From positions 1-64,000 of the forward strand of contig CAJTNT010000017.1 in NCBI GenBank assembly GCA_910577785.1: a DNA stretch of 64,000 nucleotides, given 5' to 3'. This document shows positions 1 through 8,478 of this stretch, one piece after another. The stretch's first letter is position 1. Every line of letters starts with the position of its first letter. The stretch is from an uncultured Lachnospiraceae bacterium (GTDB lineage Bacteria; Bacillota; Clostridia; Lachnospirales; Lachnospiraceae). Position numbers and translations under genes: made by a program. Below the pieces are notes generated by a model, which did not search any database, was not told where the DNA came from, and saw only the letters and a list, made by a program, of their open reading frames with translations.

Positions 1-260
1 TTTAAACATTCATACTTATAAACATTCGCATGGAGGAATGTCTGCTTACAGCGGATAGGGGTGTCCTGCAGGGTGCGCTTATATGTGGCATGTAACTTTC
101 TGCTTTCCATTCCGCATTTGGGGCAACGACATTTATTTTGTCTGGACTTAATGAATATATGGAGGGTTTCCATATCCTCTTTATGGTCATAGACATAATA
201 ATTTCCATCCAGAAGAAAAGAATAATCTGTTGTTTCTTTATATTTCATTGTCATCCACAT
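1..260 (-). CDS. ISL3-family-like transposase, N-terminal part (runs off left edge)
   Basis: The minus strand encodes about 86 residues starting MWMTMKYKETTDYSFLLDG and continuing through a zinc-finger-like CRCPKCG motif, then HATYKRT, QDTPIRCKQ and YKYECL. This order (CxxC, short basic loop, D-x-PI, C-terminal Cys) is the N-terminal zinc finger of ISL3-family transposases (IS204/IS1001/IS1096/IS1165 group), which bind the terminal repeats; the DDE catalytic domain would lie beyond the window edge. ATG codons at 260 and 254 are both possible starts and neither has a strong ribosome binding site. The gene points away from the ABC exporter and sits about 125 bp from a likely element end near 386. 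The family call rests on this finger alone. Confidence 0.7.
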   Translation of the reverse strand, partial: MWMTMKYKETTDYSFLLDGNYYVYDHKEDMETLHIFIKSRQNKCRCPKCGMESRKLHATYKRTLQDTPIRCKQTFLHANVYKYECL

Positions 261-327
261 CCCATTTCGTCATATGATAGTAATATTTTACCATAAATAC
301 CTTAATTTGAGAAATACAATATCGGAA

Positions 328-359
328 TTAAAGGCAGATATTTTCATACCTGCCTTTAA
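328..359. repeat. Perfect 10-bp inverted repeat inside the IS end
   Basis: TTAAAGGCAG (328-337) and CTGCCTTTAA (350-359) form a perfect hairpin with a 12-base loop. It lies between the transposase start and the presumed element end. It may be a terminator that blocks read-through from outside into the transposase, as many IS carry, but there is no long U-tract. Confidence 0.5.
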
Positions 360-360
360 C

Positions 361-386
361 AGAATACCCAAAGCTTAGAAAGAACC
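361..386 (-). repeat. Probable terminal end of the ISL3-like element
   Basis: Read on the minus strand from 386 the sequence begins GGTTCTTTCTAAGC, in the GG(C/T)TCTTT style typical of ISL3-family ends. It sits exactly where the reading frame of the neighbouring ABC exporter stops looking like an exporter: PFLLSLLILF begins at about 385 and is preceded by the unrelated residues RIPKA and a stop. The other end of the element is outside the window, so the pairing of ends cannot be checked here. Confidence 0.45.
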
Positions 387-420
387 TTTTCTGCTATCCC
401 TCCTGATTTTATTTGCAGCG

Positions 421-2067
421 GTGGCGGAAATGATGCTGCCCTCGCTGCTTGCCCAAATGATTAACAGCGGGGTAGCCAATTTCTCGCAACGTACCATTTT
501 CCTACTTGCCGCTGTAATGGCAGGCGTTACAGCGCTTGCCTGTACCGTCAATTTCCTGTCCCTGCGGATTGCCGCCCGCATCTCCACGGATTTTTCTGCC
601 GGACTCCGTGGGCAGGTTTTTGAAAAGGTGCAGAGCTTTTCTGCCGCTGAGCTTGATAAGTTTGGTACGGCCAGTTTAATCACACGAAGCACCTCAGATA
701 TTACCAATATCCAGAATTTCCTTACAATGTTCCTACGTATTGGTATTCTGGCACCCATGATGGCAATTGCGGGCCTGATTTTCTCCTCTGCTACCGGCGG
801 GCAGGTCAGCTCTGTCCTCACTGTTGCAATCCCGGTATTATTGGTTGGATGCGGCATTGTAATTCTGTTCGCATCCCGCTATTCGATAAAACTCCGGCAG
901 AAGCTGGATCGAATCAACCAGCTATTTTTGGAAACCCTAGAAGGCATCCGGGTCATCCGCGCGTTCCATAAGCAAAAGACGGAAATCCTCCGGTTCGGCC
1001 AGGCAAATAGCGATTATGCTGCAACAGCAATGACATCGGGACGAATTACAAGCCTTTTGCTGCCGGTCATCAATGTGATTTTTGGCGTAACTACAGCAGC
1101 GGTTTTAGGGATTGGCGCACATTATATAGAAACAGGCGCCATGGAGGTAGGCTCCCTGGTGGCCAACAGCCAGTATATCAGCATGGTATTGATGTCGGTT
1201 ATGATGCTTGCCCTTGTGATTATGATGTTTCCTACGGCGTATGCCTGTGCAGGGCGTATTGCAGAAGTATTGGAAACGGAAACCAGCATTCAGGATGGAT
1301 CCTTCTCTTTGCAGAAGCGCCCTTTCCGTTCTACGGTAGAATTTCGCCATGTGACTTTTGCCTACCCCGGAGCGGCGGAGCCGATTTTAAAAGATATTAG
1401 TTTTGAAACGCACCCGGGAGAAATAACTGCAATCATCGGCGGAACGGGAAGGGGCAAATCCAGCATACTGAAACTGATTCCACGCCTGTACGATCCTTTA
1501 TTCGGAGACGTCCTGATTGACGGCGTAAATGCCAAAGAATATGCACTGGACGAGCTCCGCTCCCTCATCGGATACGTCCCCCAGAAAAATGTCCTGTTTT
1601 CCGGCGACATTGCCTCCAACCTGAATTTCGGGAAACAGGATGGGATGGAACAGGATTGGCGGAGGGCTGCAAGCATTGCGTGTGCCGAAGAATTCATCTT
1701 GAAAAAGGAGGACGGGTATCATGACAGGATCGCACAAGGCGGAACAAACCTTTCCGGCGGCCAGCGCCAGCGCATAGCCATTGCAAGGACGGTTATGAAA
1801 AATCCAGAAATCTATTTGTTTGACGACAGCTTTTCGGCTTTAGATATGAAAACCGACCAGGCACTGCGCAAAAACCTGAAGGCCGCCATGGGAAATGCCA
1901 CGGCCATTATGGTTGCCCAGCGGGTCAGTACGATTTTGGATGCAGACCGCATCCTGGTGGTTGACGACGGACGCATCGTAGGCCAAGGAACCCACAAAGA
2001 ACTTCTGGATACCTGCCCCCTATACCGCGAGATTGCGGAAATACAATTAGGAAAGGAGGCGGTCTGA
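421..2067 (+). CDS. ABC exporter half-transporter (degenerate-NBD partner), N-terminus truncated
   Basis: Type IV ABC half-exporter of 548 residues: membrane domain about 1-290, then an ATPase with Walker A GGTGRGKS near 340, signature LSGGQRQR near 444 and Walker B IYLFDDSFSALD near 464. The catalytic Glu after Walker B is Asp, as in the degenerate half of heterodimeric exporters such as TM287 or BmrC. Upstream in the same frame, KEPFLLSLLILFAAVAE is clearly the rest of the first transmembrane helix, but a TAG stop at 376-378 cuts it off. Homology therefore extends above any usable start (GTG 421, ATG 430), and the usual first 20 or so residues are gone. The likely cause is the IS at 1-386. 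It may be expressed as a shortened protein or be non-functional. The partner gene follows after one base. Confidence 0.85.
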   Translation: MAEMMLPSLLAQMINSGVANFSQRTIFLLAAVMAGVTALACTVNFLSLRIAARISTDFSAGLRGQVFEKVQSFSAAELDKFGTASLITRSTSDITNIQNFLTMFLRIGILAPMMAIAGLIFSSATGGQVSSVLTVAIPVLLVGCGIVILFASRYSIKLRQKLDRINQLFLETLEGIRVIRAFHKQKTEILRFGQANSDYAATAMTSGRITSLLLPVINVIFGVTTAAVLGIGAHYIETGAMEVGSLVANSQYISMVLMSVMMLALVIMMFPTAYACAGRIAEVLETETSIQDGSFSLQKRPFRSTVEFRHVTFAYPGAAEPILKDISFETHPGEITAIIGGTGRGKSSILKLIPRLYDPLFGDVLIDGVNAKEYALDELRSLIGYVPQKNVLFSGDIASNLNFGKQDGMEQDWRRAASIACAEEFILKKEDGYHDRIAQGGTNLSGGQRQRIAIARTVMKNPEIYLFDDSFSALDMKTDQALRKNLKAAMGNATAIMVAQRVSTILDADRILVVDDGRIVGQGTHKELLDTCPLYREIAEIQLGKEAV

Positions 2068-2068
2068 C

Positions 2069-3808
2069 ATGAAAAAGCATACATGGAATCGGCTTTTTGG
2101 ATATCTGAAGGCCTACCGTCTGCGGCTGTTCTTCGTTCTGCTATTTGCTTCCGTCAGCACGGTTTTTACGGTTATGGCTCCATTTGTGATCGGCAAGGTC
2201 ACGACAACTCTGTTTGACAGCATCCGAGATGGCGTGTTTTATTGGAAAACCATTTTTGGGCTGCTTGCAGCGCTGGTATCCCTGTATCTGGCCTCCCAAT
2301 TTTTTTCGTTTTTACAGGGATTTCATATGGCCAAGATTACCGCAAATGCACTGCACGAAATCCGAAGCGATATTGATGGCAAAATGCACCGGTTAAAGCT
2401 TTGTTACTACGATACCCATACCCACGGCGATCTCTTAAGCATAATTACTAACGATGTGGACACCATCAACAATACCGTCAGCCAGAACCTTACCGCTATC
2501 GTTACACAGATCATTACCGCCATCGGGATTCTGCTCATGATGCTGGCGATCAGCCCGAAGCTGACACTGATTCCGGTCCTTATGGTGCCCCTGTCCCTGC
2601 TCAGCGCGGCAGGCGTTATGAAATCTGGCGGCAGGCATTATGGGAAACAGCAGGAACTTTTGGGGCAGCTGAACGGATATATTGAAGAAATGTATAACGG
2701 CCAGCAGGTCGTTCAGTCCTTTCAGTATCAGGAAAGGGCAAAACAGCGTTTTTCTGCTTTGAATGAAAAATTAAAAAATCGTTCCTATCAAGCGGAAACA
2801 ACCGCAGGAGCAGTCAGCCCGATTACGACTTTCGTAAATGATATGGGCTATATAGCCTGCGCCGCAATGGGCTGCCTAGGCGCCATCGGAGGCTTTATTA
2901 CCGTGGGAAATGTGCAGGCCATGCTGGAATATACCCGTTGGTTTGCAGAGCCGTTTTCCTCTCTGGCCGGAATGGCCGGCAGCTTCGGCGCGGCAAAAGC
3001 CGCTGGGAACCGGATCTTTGCACTGCTGGATGCAGAGGAAGAATTGCCGGACACAGAACACGGTATCCTTCCGCAAGGCCGCTTGGGCAGCGTTACTTTT
3101 CAAAATGTTCAGTTCGGATATACACCAGGCCGCATGCTGATGAACAATGTAAATTTGACAGTTAAGCCCGGCCAGAAGGTCGCTATCGTCGGCCCTACCG
3201 GCGCAGGCAAAACCACTCTGATCAATCTGCTGATGCGTTTCTATGAGATAAACAGAGGCGCTATTACGGTAGATGGCGTAAATATATGTGATATGCCAAG
3301 AGAAGAATTGCGGAACCGTTTTGGTATGGTCTTGCAGGATACATGGCTTTTTGAAGGAACGATTGCCGATAACATAGGATATGCGGAAGAAAATATGGAT
3401 AGGGACAAAATCATTGCCTCAGCAAAGTCCGCCTGCGCCCATAATTTTATCAAAACGCTTCCCGGCGGATACGATATGGTATTATCGAAAGGGGCAGAAA
3501 ATATTTCACAGGGCGAGCGCCAGCTTCTCACCATTGCCCGTGCCATCGCCTCCAATCCTGAAATTATGATCCTGGATGAAGCCACCAGCAATGTAGATAC
3601 CCATACGGAGGTTTTAATCCAGCGGGCTATGGCACGGCTTATGAAAGGGCGCACCAGCTTTGTGATTGCCCACCGCCTTTCTACGATCCGTGACGCCGAT
3701 ATGATTTTGTATATGGAGGACGGGGATATCAGGGAAGCGGGAAACCATCAGGAACTGATGGAAAGAAACGGAAAATACGCCGCCCTGTATAACAGCCAGT
3801 TTGCATAA
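2069..3808 (+). CDS. ABC exporter half-transporter (catalytically competent partner)
   Basis: Half-exporter of 579 residues, expected to pair with the product of the gene just upstream (stop at 2067; ribosome site AAAGGAGGCGG). Six-helix membrane domain about 15-310, ATPase about 335-579 with Walker A GPTGAGKT near 375, signature ISQGERQ near 479 and Walker B IMILDEATSNVD with the catalytic Glu present near 504. One half with Asp and one with Glu is the pattern of heterodimeric multidrug or lipid exporters, where only one composite site hydrolyses ATP. The substrate cannot be read from sequence. The gene is intact although its partner seems 5'-truncated. Confidence 0.9.
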   Translation: MKKHTWNRLFGYLKAYRLRLFFVLLFASVSTVFTVMAPFVIGKVTTTLFDSIRDGVFYWKTIFGLLAALVSLYLASQFFSFLQGFHMAKITANALHEIRSDIDGKMHRLKLCYYDTHTHGDLLSIITNDVDTINNTVSQNLTAIVTQIITAIGILLMMLAISPKLTLIPVLMVPLSLLSAAGVMKSGGRHYGKQQELLGQLNGYIEEMYNGQQVVQSFQYQERAKQRFSALNEKLKNRSYQAETTAGAVSPITTFVNDMGYIACAAMGCLGAIGGFITVGNVQAMLEYTRWFAEPFSSLAGMAGSFGAAKAAGNRIFALLDAEEELPDTEHGILPQGRLGSVTFQNVQFGYTPGRMLMNNVNLTVKPGQKVAIVGPTGAGKTTLINLLMRFYEINRGAITVDGVNICDMPREELRNRFGMVLQDTWLFEGTIADNIGYAEENMDRDKIIASAKSACAHNFIKTLPGGYDMVLSKGAENISQGERQLLTIARAIASNPEIMILDEATSNVDTHTEVLIQRAMARLMKGRTSFVIAHRLSTIRDADMILYMEDGDIREAGNHQELMERNGKYAALYNSQFA

Positions 3809-3867
3809 AACTACGGTTTCCACAGCCAGCAGAAGCAGCAGGGCATACCGCCGTACCTCCCAGGCAG

Positions 3868-3889
3868 TGGCGGCTCCTGCAAGCCGCCA
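3868..3889. terminator. Hairpin between convergent genes
   Basis: TGGCGGCT (3868-3875) and AGCCGCCA (3882-3889) pair perfectly around a six-base loop between the end of the ABC pair and the end of the BofC-like gene. There is no U-tract on either side, so termination is only plausible. Confidence 0.4.
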
Positions 3890-3895
3890 AAACGC

Positions 3896-4303
3896 TTACG
3901 AAGAATAGCTCTCCAGGAAATTATAAAGCTGCTCCTCGCTTTCGATTACCTTCCCCTGCTGGATTTCCTGCCGGAGCTCCTCCGGCAGTTCATCCAGCAG
4001 GATCCCCGTCGTGGAATAGCGGGTCTTGCGGTCTGCCTCGTAGACCGCCACAAAGCCATCCTCTTCTAGCAGTACAAACCCTTCCGGCTCCACCACCTTC
4101 AGGCTCTCTTTCACCTCTGCTTCCTGGCGTAGGAATTCCTGCCGTGCCAGCAGCATCTCATTTTTTTCCTGCAGCAGCTCAATACGCTTCTCATAGCTGC
4201 CCAGGCTCTCCCTTGTCCCCGCAAAATACCCCATCCCTCCCCCAAGCGCCAACGCTGCTACACTAACCATTAATAAGAAACGGATACTACATTTTTCTTT
4301 CAT
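3896..4303 (-). CDS. Membrane-anchored protein with BofC-like C-terminal domain
   Basis: 135 residues: an uncleaved signal or membrane anchor at about 8-27 (FLLMVSVAALALGGGMGYFAG), a charged coiled-coil stretch about 33-65, and a C-terminal domain with the pattern GFVLLEEDGFVAVYEADRK, LPEELRQEI and SEEQLYNFLESYSS. That pattern resembles the C-terminal domain of forespore regulator BofC, which in Bacillus acts on the SpoIVB protease in the intermembrane space. The overall architecture differs from BofC, so a role in forespore signalling is inference. AAAGGAG sits 7 bases before the ATG. The ribosome site and ATG lie in the loop of a 12-bp inverted repeat (4281-4330), listed separately. Confidence 0.65.
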   Translation of the reverse strand: MKEKCSIRFLLMVSVAALALGGGMGYFAGTRESLGSYEKRIELLQEKNEMLLARQEFLRQEAEVKESLKVVEPEGFVLLEEDGFVAVYEADRKTRYSTTGILLDELPEELRQEIQQGKVIESEEQLYNFLESYSS

Positions 4304-4330
4304 CGCAAACTCCTTTTTATGTAGTATCCG
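4281..4330 (-). promoter_or_regulatory. 12-bp perfect inverted repeat enclosing RBS and start codon
   Basis: CGGATACTACAT (4281-4292) and ATGTAGTATCCG (4319-4330) are exact reverse complements. In the transcript of the BofC-like gene they would form a 12-bp stem whose 26-base loop presents AAAGGAG and the ATG at 4301-4303. This could be an RNA element controlling translation or a DNA operator. No known family was recognised. Confidence 0.5.
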
Positions 4331-4361
4331 CTTTTTTCCAGATTTTATTCAATTTTCCAGA

Positions 4362-4883
4362 TCAGAAAGAAAAATGACCCGCATTCGTATTGACTTCACT
4401 GTCTGTAGCGCTGATTATTGAGGTAATGGTGATCTTATCCGAAGGGTTGCTTTCATTGGTATACTCCACTCCCCAGCCGAAATTATTGCTGCGGCCGTAG
4501 CAGACGGTACCGGCATAGAGATATGCTGGCAGCTGCTGCAACGTCATTTCTCTTTTTTCTCCTGTCTGCTGCCCATTGCGGTCCCTCATGAAGAAGTAAT
4601 AGATGAGGGCGGCAACAATCACAAGTCCCACAATTCCGGCAATTAGCCCCTTGAATACCCAGAGAAGCGCATGGATAGCCAGCGCAATCCCCTTTCCCCT
4701 CCCGTCTTTTTTGGAAATCAGCGTCAGGATTACTCCTACCGCCGTGAGGGCAATGCCAAAGAGCGGAGCCGCAACCCCAATTCCAAGGGCTGCCGCTGTA
4801 CCCTTCAAAAATTCATAGAGAATAACCCCCACCAGCGTGGCGAGACATTCCGCGTTTTGCTTAATCAATTGATTCATAATCAT
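4362..4883 (-). CDS. Small membrane protein of unknown function
   Basis: 173 residues with hydrophobic segments at about 12-33, 37-58 and 68-95 and a polar C-terminal half after the FFMRDRNGQQ boundary. The C-terminal part (YLYAGTVCYGRSNNFGWGVEYTNES, then Asp/Ser/Thr-rich) is presumably a soluble domain. No family was recognised. GGGAGGA precedes the ATG by 6 bases. It follows the SpoVB-like gene by 42 bases on the same strand, so it may be co-transcribed with it. Confidence 0.7.
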   Translation of the reverse strand: MIMNQLIKQNAECLATLVGVILYEFLKGTAAALGIGVAAPLFGIALTAVGVILTLISKKDGRGKGIALAIHALLWVFKGLIAGIVGLVIVAALIYYFFMRDRNGQQTGEKREMTLQQLPAYLYAGTVCYGRSNNFGWGVEYTNESNPSDKITITSIISATDSEVNTNAGHFSF

Positions 4884-4925
4884 CTTATCCTCCCAAGTAT
4901 CTTTTTCTATCCCCTAAAAAGTAAT

Positions 4926-6581
4926 CTACATCAGCTTCAGCTTCTTGGCAACCTTCACAATCATCCCCCCCATCGGGAAACTCCGCAATTCATTTTCCCT
5001 AAGCCCGCGCAGGAGCAGCAGCACAATGCCATACACGCAGACCCCTGCCACAATGGACAGCACCGTCGCCACCATATTAATCCCCAGCGCCTTCATCAGC
5101 AGGGCATACACCCCATAGACCACGGCGCCCATAATCAGCGCAGAGATCGCCGGCACGATAAACGTCCGCCGGACTTCCTGCTGGTACTTGAGGTACCTGC
5201 GAATCGCCCTCCCGTTGAGTATGCACATCATCAGGGAGAAGAAGGTATTCGCCCACACCACGGCATAGATATTCAGATTCAGCGCATACATCAGCGCTAC
5301 TAACACACTCATATGTACCGCCAATGTAATCAGGGCATTCTTCACTGGCACGTTCATACGATTAATCCCCTGCAGGATCCCATTGCTGAGGGTAGAGAGG
5401 GAATAGAAGACAATCGAAACTGCCCCGATCTGCATCATATGTGCCGGCATTGGGCGGCTGTCATGGAACAGAAGCTGCAGGATTGGCGAGGCCAGCACGC
5501 CCATCCCCACGGCACAGGGGATGGCAATTACCATGATAAAACGGATTGAATAGCCCACCTTCCTCTTTACCTGCGCGATATCCTTGCCGGCGAAAGCCGT
5601 GGACAGGCTGGGCACGCAGGAAGCAGACACGGAGGATGCAATGGCAATCGGCACATTCACCAGTACCTTGTATTCCCCCACATAGATGCCCCACATCGTG
5701 CTGTACTCCCTGGACTGGTATCCCTGCAGATCGGCGATATGCTTAAACACGCCCATGTCCAGGAATGAGGTAATATTGTAAATCGTTGTGCTTAAAAGCA
5801 CCGGCACAATTGTAATCAGCAGCACATGGAAAATCCTGCCATAACCCTCTACACGCTTGCCTTTGTCCTTCTGTACGCCCCGCCGCAGGTTTGGGCGGTA
5901 GCTGATAAATACAAATACCGTAAATAAAAATGCGGCCAATGCCCCCATTCCTGTGCCAATGGTGCCGCCAGCAGCCCCATAGGCCTCGGCATATGTGGAA
6001 GGGTTCCCCAATACAGCCCCGATCTTCGTGCCATATTGGTACAGCATGTAGGCTGTCCAAACGCTGATCCCGGCATTGACAATCTGCTCAATCAGCTGGG
6101 AGATAGCGCTGGGCATCATCGTGCCCATACCCTGGAAAAATCCCCGCATGACGCCCAAAAGCGCCACAATCAGAAGGGTCGGCGCCAGGACGCGCAGGGC
6201 AAAGATGCTCATCGGCGTCTTTACGACATAAGCAGTAATCACCCCTGCGCCAAAATAAACCACCAGGCCGGCGGCCGTACCGGAAACTAGGGCAAAAATC
6301 AGCGCCCCCTTCAGGATACGGTATGCATTCCTCCTCTGCCCTTTTGCCATCCGTGTGGACACTAATTTGGAGACAGCCAAAGGCAGGCTGTAAGAGGAAA
6401 TCAGCAGCAGTATGCTGTAGATTTCCATTGCGGTCCCATAGTAGTCGTTGCCGATATCGCCAATAATTGCCTTTAGCGGTATCCTGTACAGCAGGCCGAT
6501 CACACGGCTGATAATAGAAGCCACCGCCAGTATGGAGCCTTGCACAAGAAAATTCGATTCTATTTTTTTCTCTTTACCCAT
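4926..6581 (-). CDS. SpoVB-like polysaccharide/lipid flippase (MOP superfamily)
   Basis: 551 residues with about 14 hydrophobic helices and the SpoVB/PST-type opening NFLVQGSILAVASIISRVIGLLYRIP. Proteins of this family flip lipid-linked cell wall or exopolysaccharide precursors across the membrane; SpoVB itself is needed for spore cortex in Bacillus. Length matches the family (about 520-550). The start has GAGGGATC upstream. It follows a DUF3048 lipoprotein gene by 45 bases. Whether it is the sporulation-specific paralogue or a vegetative flippase cannot be told from sequence. Confidence 0.85.
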   Translation of the reverse strand: MGKEKKIESNFLVQGSILAVASIISRVIGLLYRIPLKAIIGDIGNDYYGTAMEIYSILLLISSYSLPLAVSKLVSTRMAKGQRRNAYRILKGALIFALVSGTAAGLVVYFGAGVITAYVVKTPMSIFALRVLAPTLLIVALLGVMRGFFQGMGTMMPSAISQLIEQIVNAGISVWTAYMLYQYGTKIGAVLGNPSTYAEAYGAAGGTIGTGMGALAAFLFTVFVFISYRPNLRRGVQKDKGKRVEGYGRIFHVLLITIVPVLLSTTIYNITSFLDMGVFKHIADLQGYQSREYSTMWGIYVGEYKVLVNVPIAIASSVSASCVPSLSTAFAGKDIAQVKRKVGYSIRFIMVIAIPCAVGMGVLASPILQLLFHDSRPMPAHMMQIGAVSIVFYSLSTLSNGILQGINRMNVPVKNALITLAVHMSVLVALMYALNLNIYAVVWANTFFSLMMCILNGRAIRRYLKYQQEVRRTFIVPAISALIMGAVVYGVYALLMKALGINMVATVLSIVAGVCVYGIVLLLLRGLRENELRSFPMGGMIVKVAKKLKLM

Positions 6582-6626
6582 GCCAGATCCCTCAACCTTT
6601 ACTATCTCTTGTTCTCCTATGCATCC

Positions 6627-7793
6627 TTATTCCTGTGAAGCCCTTGCCGCATCCATAGCCTCTTCATCCGTATAGACGCCGAAACGGTCTTTGTACTTAT
6701 TTCTTACGATACACACCCATGTCTTCCCCTGGTTCAGGGTAATCTCTTCCCCATCCTGGCTAAAATAGCGTGCCGGGGAATCCTCGCCGTCCTTCGTCCA
6801 GGTCACCGGCTCCATCTTGCCGTCCGTGATGAAATACCCGTCCCCGCCAGACATAGTGTCAATGTCCAGATATCCATTCTGGTCCTTATAGGACCAGTCG
6901 CAGTACTGCACCAAAATATTCTTCACTGCCAGCTGCTTGTCATTATTGCCGTCGATCTGCTTGTCCCCAAACTCATAGCGGTAGTAGAGGCCGTCCTTTT
7001 TGTCATAGACAAACCAGGGCTTTAAGATAAAATACCCCGGGCTTACCACCTGGGCGTCCTCCCCTCCTTTGATCTTTACCGGCTTATCGTCTTCTGCAAA
7101 CTTATAATGGCCCGTGTAGCCTTCGGCAAGCTCCGTACGGTAGCCCTTCTCAGCAATCCCTGCATTAATGCCGTCCTCGCTGGTATAGGCATTGTGAGGC
7201 GCCTTGCGGTCATCTCCCCTGTAGAACATGATATCCTCAATCCGATAATCCAGGCCGCTTAAGTTGTGTACGTCATCCCTGGCCAAAACCGGCTCTGCGT
7301 AGACCGCCTGCCCATAATGCCCATAAATGGCGTCAAATTCCTTAGCAAAATAAATAAAATAATGGCGGCAGCTGCGTACGGATCCGATCCGCTCAAGGCC
7401 GGAATAATCCTGGAAAACGGCCATCAGGCGGGTATAGGATCCCTCCACAGGCACTTCATAGATCACGTCCGCCTGGGAAATCCCGTACTGTGGCAATGCC
7501 TGCGACGTATTGCCAATCATCACAGCAAAGGGGCGCTTGGCAGCCAATTCTTCATCGATCCATTCCCCTGTCAGATAACTCTTGGCCATGCCTTCATGGC
7601 TCTCTTCCTCTGGTTCTGGCTCGGGTTCCGGCTCTGGCTCAGGTTCTGGCTCCGGCTCGGGTTCCGGTTCTGGCTCCGGCTCTTCCTGGACAACCGGCTC
7701 CGGCGGCGCTTCCTCCTCCTGTTTCTTCCCGCAGCCTGCCGCTAAGGCAAGCGTACACACTGCAACCAACAGCAAAAGCATACGTTTTTTCAT
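6627..7793 (-). CDS. DUF3048 (YerB-like) lipoprotein with Glu-Pro repeat
   Basis: 388 residues. The signal peptide ends in a lipobox (LALAAGC, Cys about 21), so it should be anchored on the outer face of the membrane. Residues about 26-63 are acidic and contain an uninterrupted run of about a dozen Glu-Pro dipeptides, probably an extended wall-spanning spacer. The rest is a DUF3048 domain (RPFAVMIGNTSQALPQYGISQADVIYE near 90, then VEGSYTRLMAVFQDY and RSCRHYF). The family includes Bacillus YerB; its biochemical role is not established. GGAGGAAACAGAG precedes the ATG. It lies just upstream of the SpoVB-like gene and may share its transcript. Confidence 0.85.
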   Translation of the reverse strand: MKKRMLLLLVAVCTLALAAGCGKKQEEEAPPEPVVQEEPEPEPEPEPEPEPEPEPEPEPEPEEESHEGMAKSYLTGEWIDEELAAKRPFAVMIGNTSQALPQYGISQADVIYEVPVEGSYTRLMAVFQDYSGLERIGSVRSCRHYFIYFAKEFDAIYGHYGQAVYAEPVLARDDVHNLSGLDYRIEDIMFYRGDDRKAPHNAYTSEDGINAGIAEKGYRTELAEGYTGHYKFAEDDKPVKIKGGEDAQVVSPGYFILKPWFVYDKKDGLYYRYEFGDKQIDGNNDKQLAVKNILVQYCDWSYKDQNGYLDIDTMSGGDGYFITDGKMEPVTWTKDGEDSPARYFSQDGEEITLNQGKTWVCIVRNKYKDRFGVYTDEEAMDAARASQE

Positions 7794-7889
7794 CTCTGTT
7801 TCCTCCGAATATTCTCTGCGTTTTTACGCCCCAGAGCTTCCCGGGCATGCTTATTTCCCTCTGCCCTGCAGGCGATTCGCTGCTATTCA

Positions 7890-7905
7890 CGGCCTAAGGA
7901 GGCCG
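7890..7905. terminator. GC-rich hairpin between ybeY and the DUF3048 gene
   Basis: CGGCCT/AGGCCG (7890-7905) with outer GCTAT/ATAGC flanks forms a stable stem in the 190-base gap after ybeY. It lacks a U-tract, so it may be a weak terminator or processing site. Nothing else is seen in the gap. Confidence 0.35.
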
Positions 7906-7983
7906 CTTATAGCAACACGATAGGAACGGCGCTTCCCATTCCATCAAGATTTTCCTGGCTTCCCTACTCCCCCGCAGGATACC

Positions 7984-8478
7984 TCAGCGGGCAATCCCCA
8001 TCCCATCCAGGATTTCCTTCTGCTTTTTCTCCATCTGCGCAGCCTCCTCCTCTGTCTCGTGGTCATAGCCAAACAGATGCAGCATGCTGTGCAGGATCAG
8101 GAAAGCATATTCCCTCTCCTCGCTGTGGCCATACTGCCTGGCCTGTTCCCCCACCTGCTCCACATTCAGCACAATGTCGCCCAGCATGGCCTCCCCTGTG
8201 TCGGGGTTGAAATTATCCCCATCCAGCTCCAGGGCTTCAAAATCCCCCGGGCTGCCATAGGCAGCCATGGGAAAGGAGAGTACATCCGTAGGGCGGTCAA
8301 TCTGGCGGTGTTCCCGGTTCATTGCCTGGATCGCCTCTGGCGAGACCAGGAGCAGCCCCACTTCCGCCTCATAGGGAAAGCCCTCGTGCGCAAGAGCCGC
8401 CGCCACCACCTTGCGCGCCAGCTTCTCATGGTCAAAAGGGAAGGACGCCTCCACTTCTGTTTCTATTGTCACTGTCAC
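7984..8478 (-). CDS. ybeY: YbeY endoribonuclease (16S rRNA maturation)
   Basis: 164-residue single-domain metal-dependent endoribonuclease. The zinc-binding signature HxxxHxxxxxH is at His130, His134 and His140 (HSMLHLFGYDH), preceded by the conserved RPTDVLSFP at about 62-70. YbeY matures the 3' end of 16S rRNA and takes part in ribosome quality control. Its ATG overlaps the stop of the upstream PgpH-like gene by 4 bases, and it ends the yqfC-yqfD-phoH-HD-ybeY operon, the usual Firmicute order. Confidence 0.95.
   Translation of the reverse strand: MTVTIETEVEASFPFDHEKLARKVVAAALAHEGFPYEAEVGLLLVSPEAIQAMNREHRQIDRPTDVLSFPMAAYGSPGDFEALELDGDNFNPDTGEAMLGDIVLNVEQVGEQARQYGHSEEREYAFLILHSMLHLFGYDHETEEEAAQMEKKQKEILDGMGIAR

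Noticed and set aside
4671..5303. 210-codon plus-strand ORF opposite the flippase and the unknown membrane protein
   Set aside because: His/Gln-rich antisense reading of membrane protein codons with no start site or domain.
7582..7923. Plus-strand ORF encoding a long Gly-Ser repeat opposite the DUF3048 gene
   Set aside because: It is the complementary reading of the Glu-Pro codons of a clearly real lipoprotein; no ribosome site or domain.
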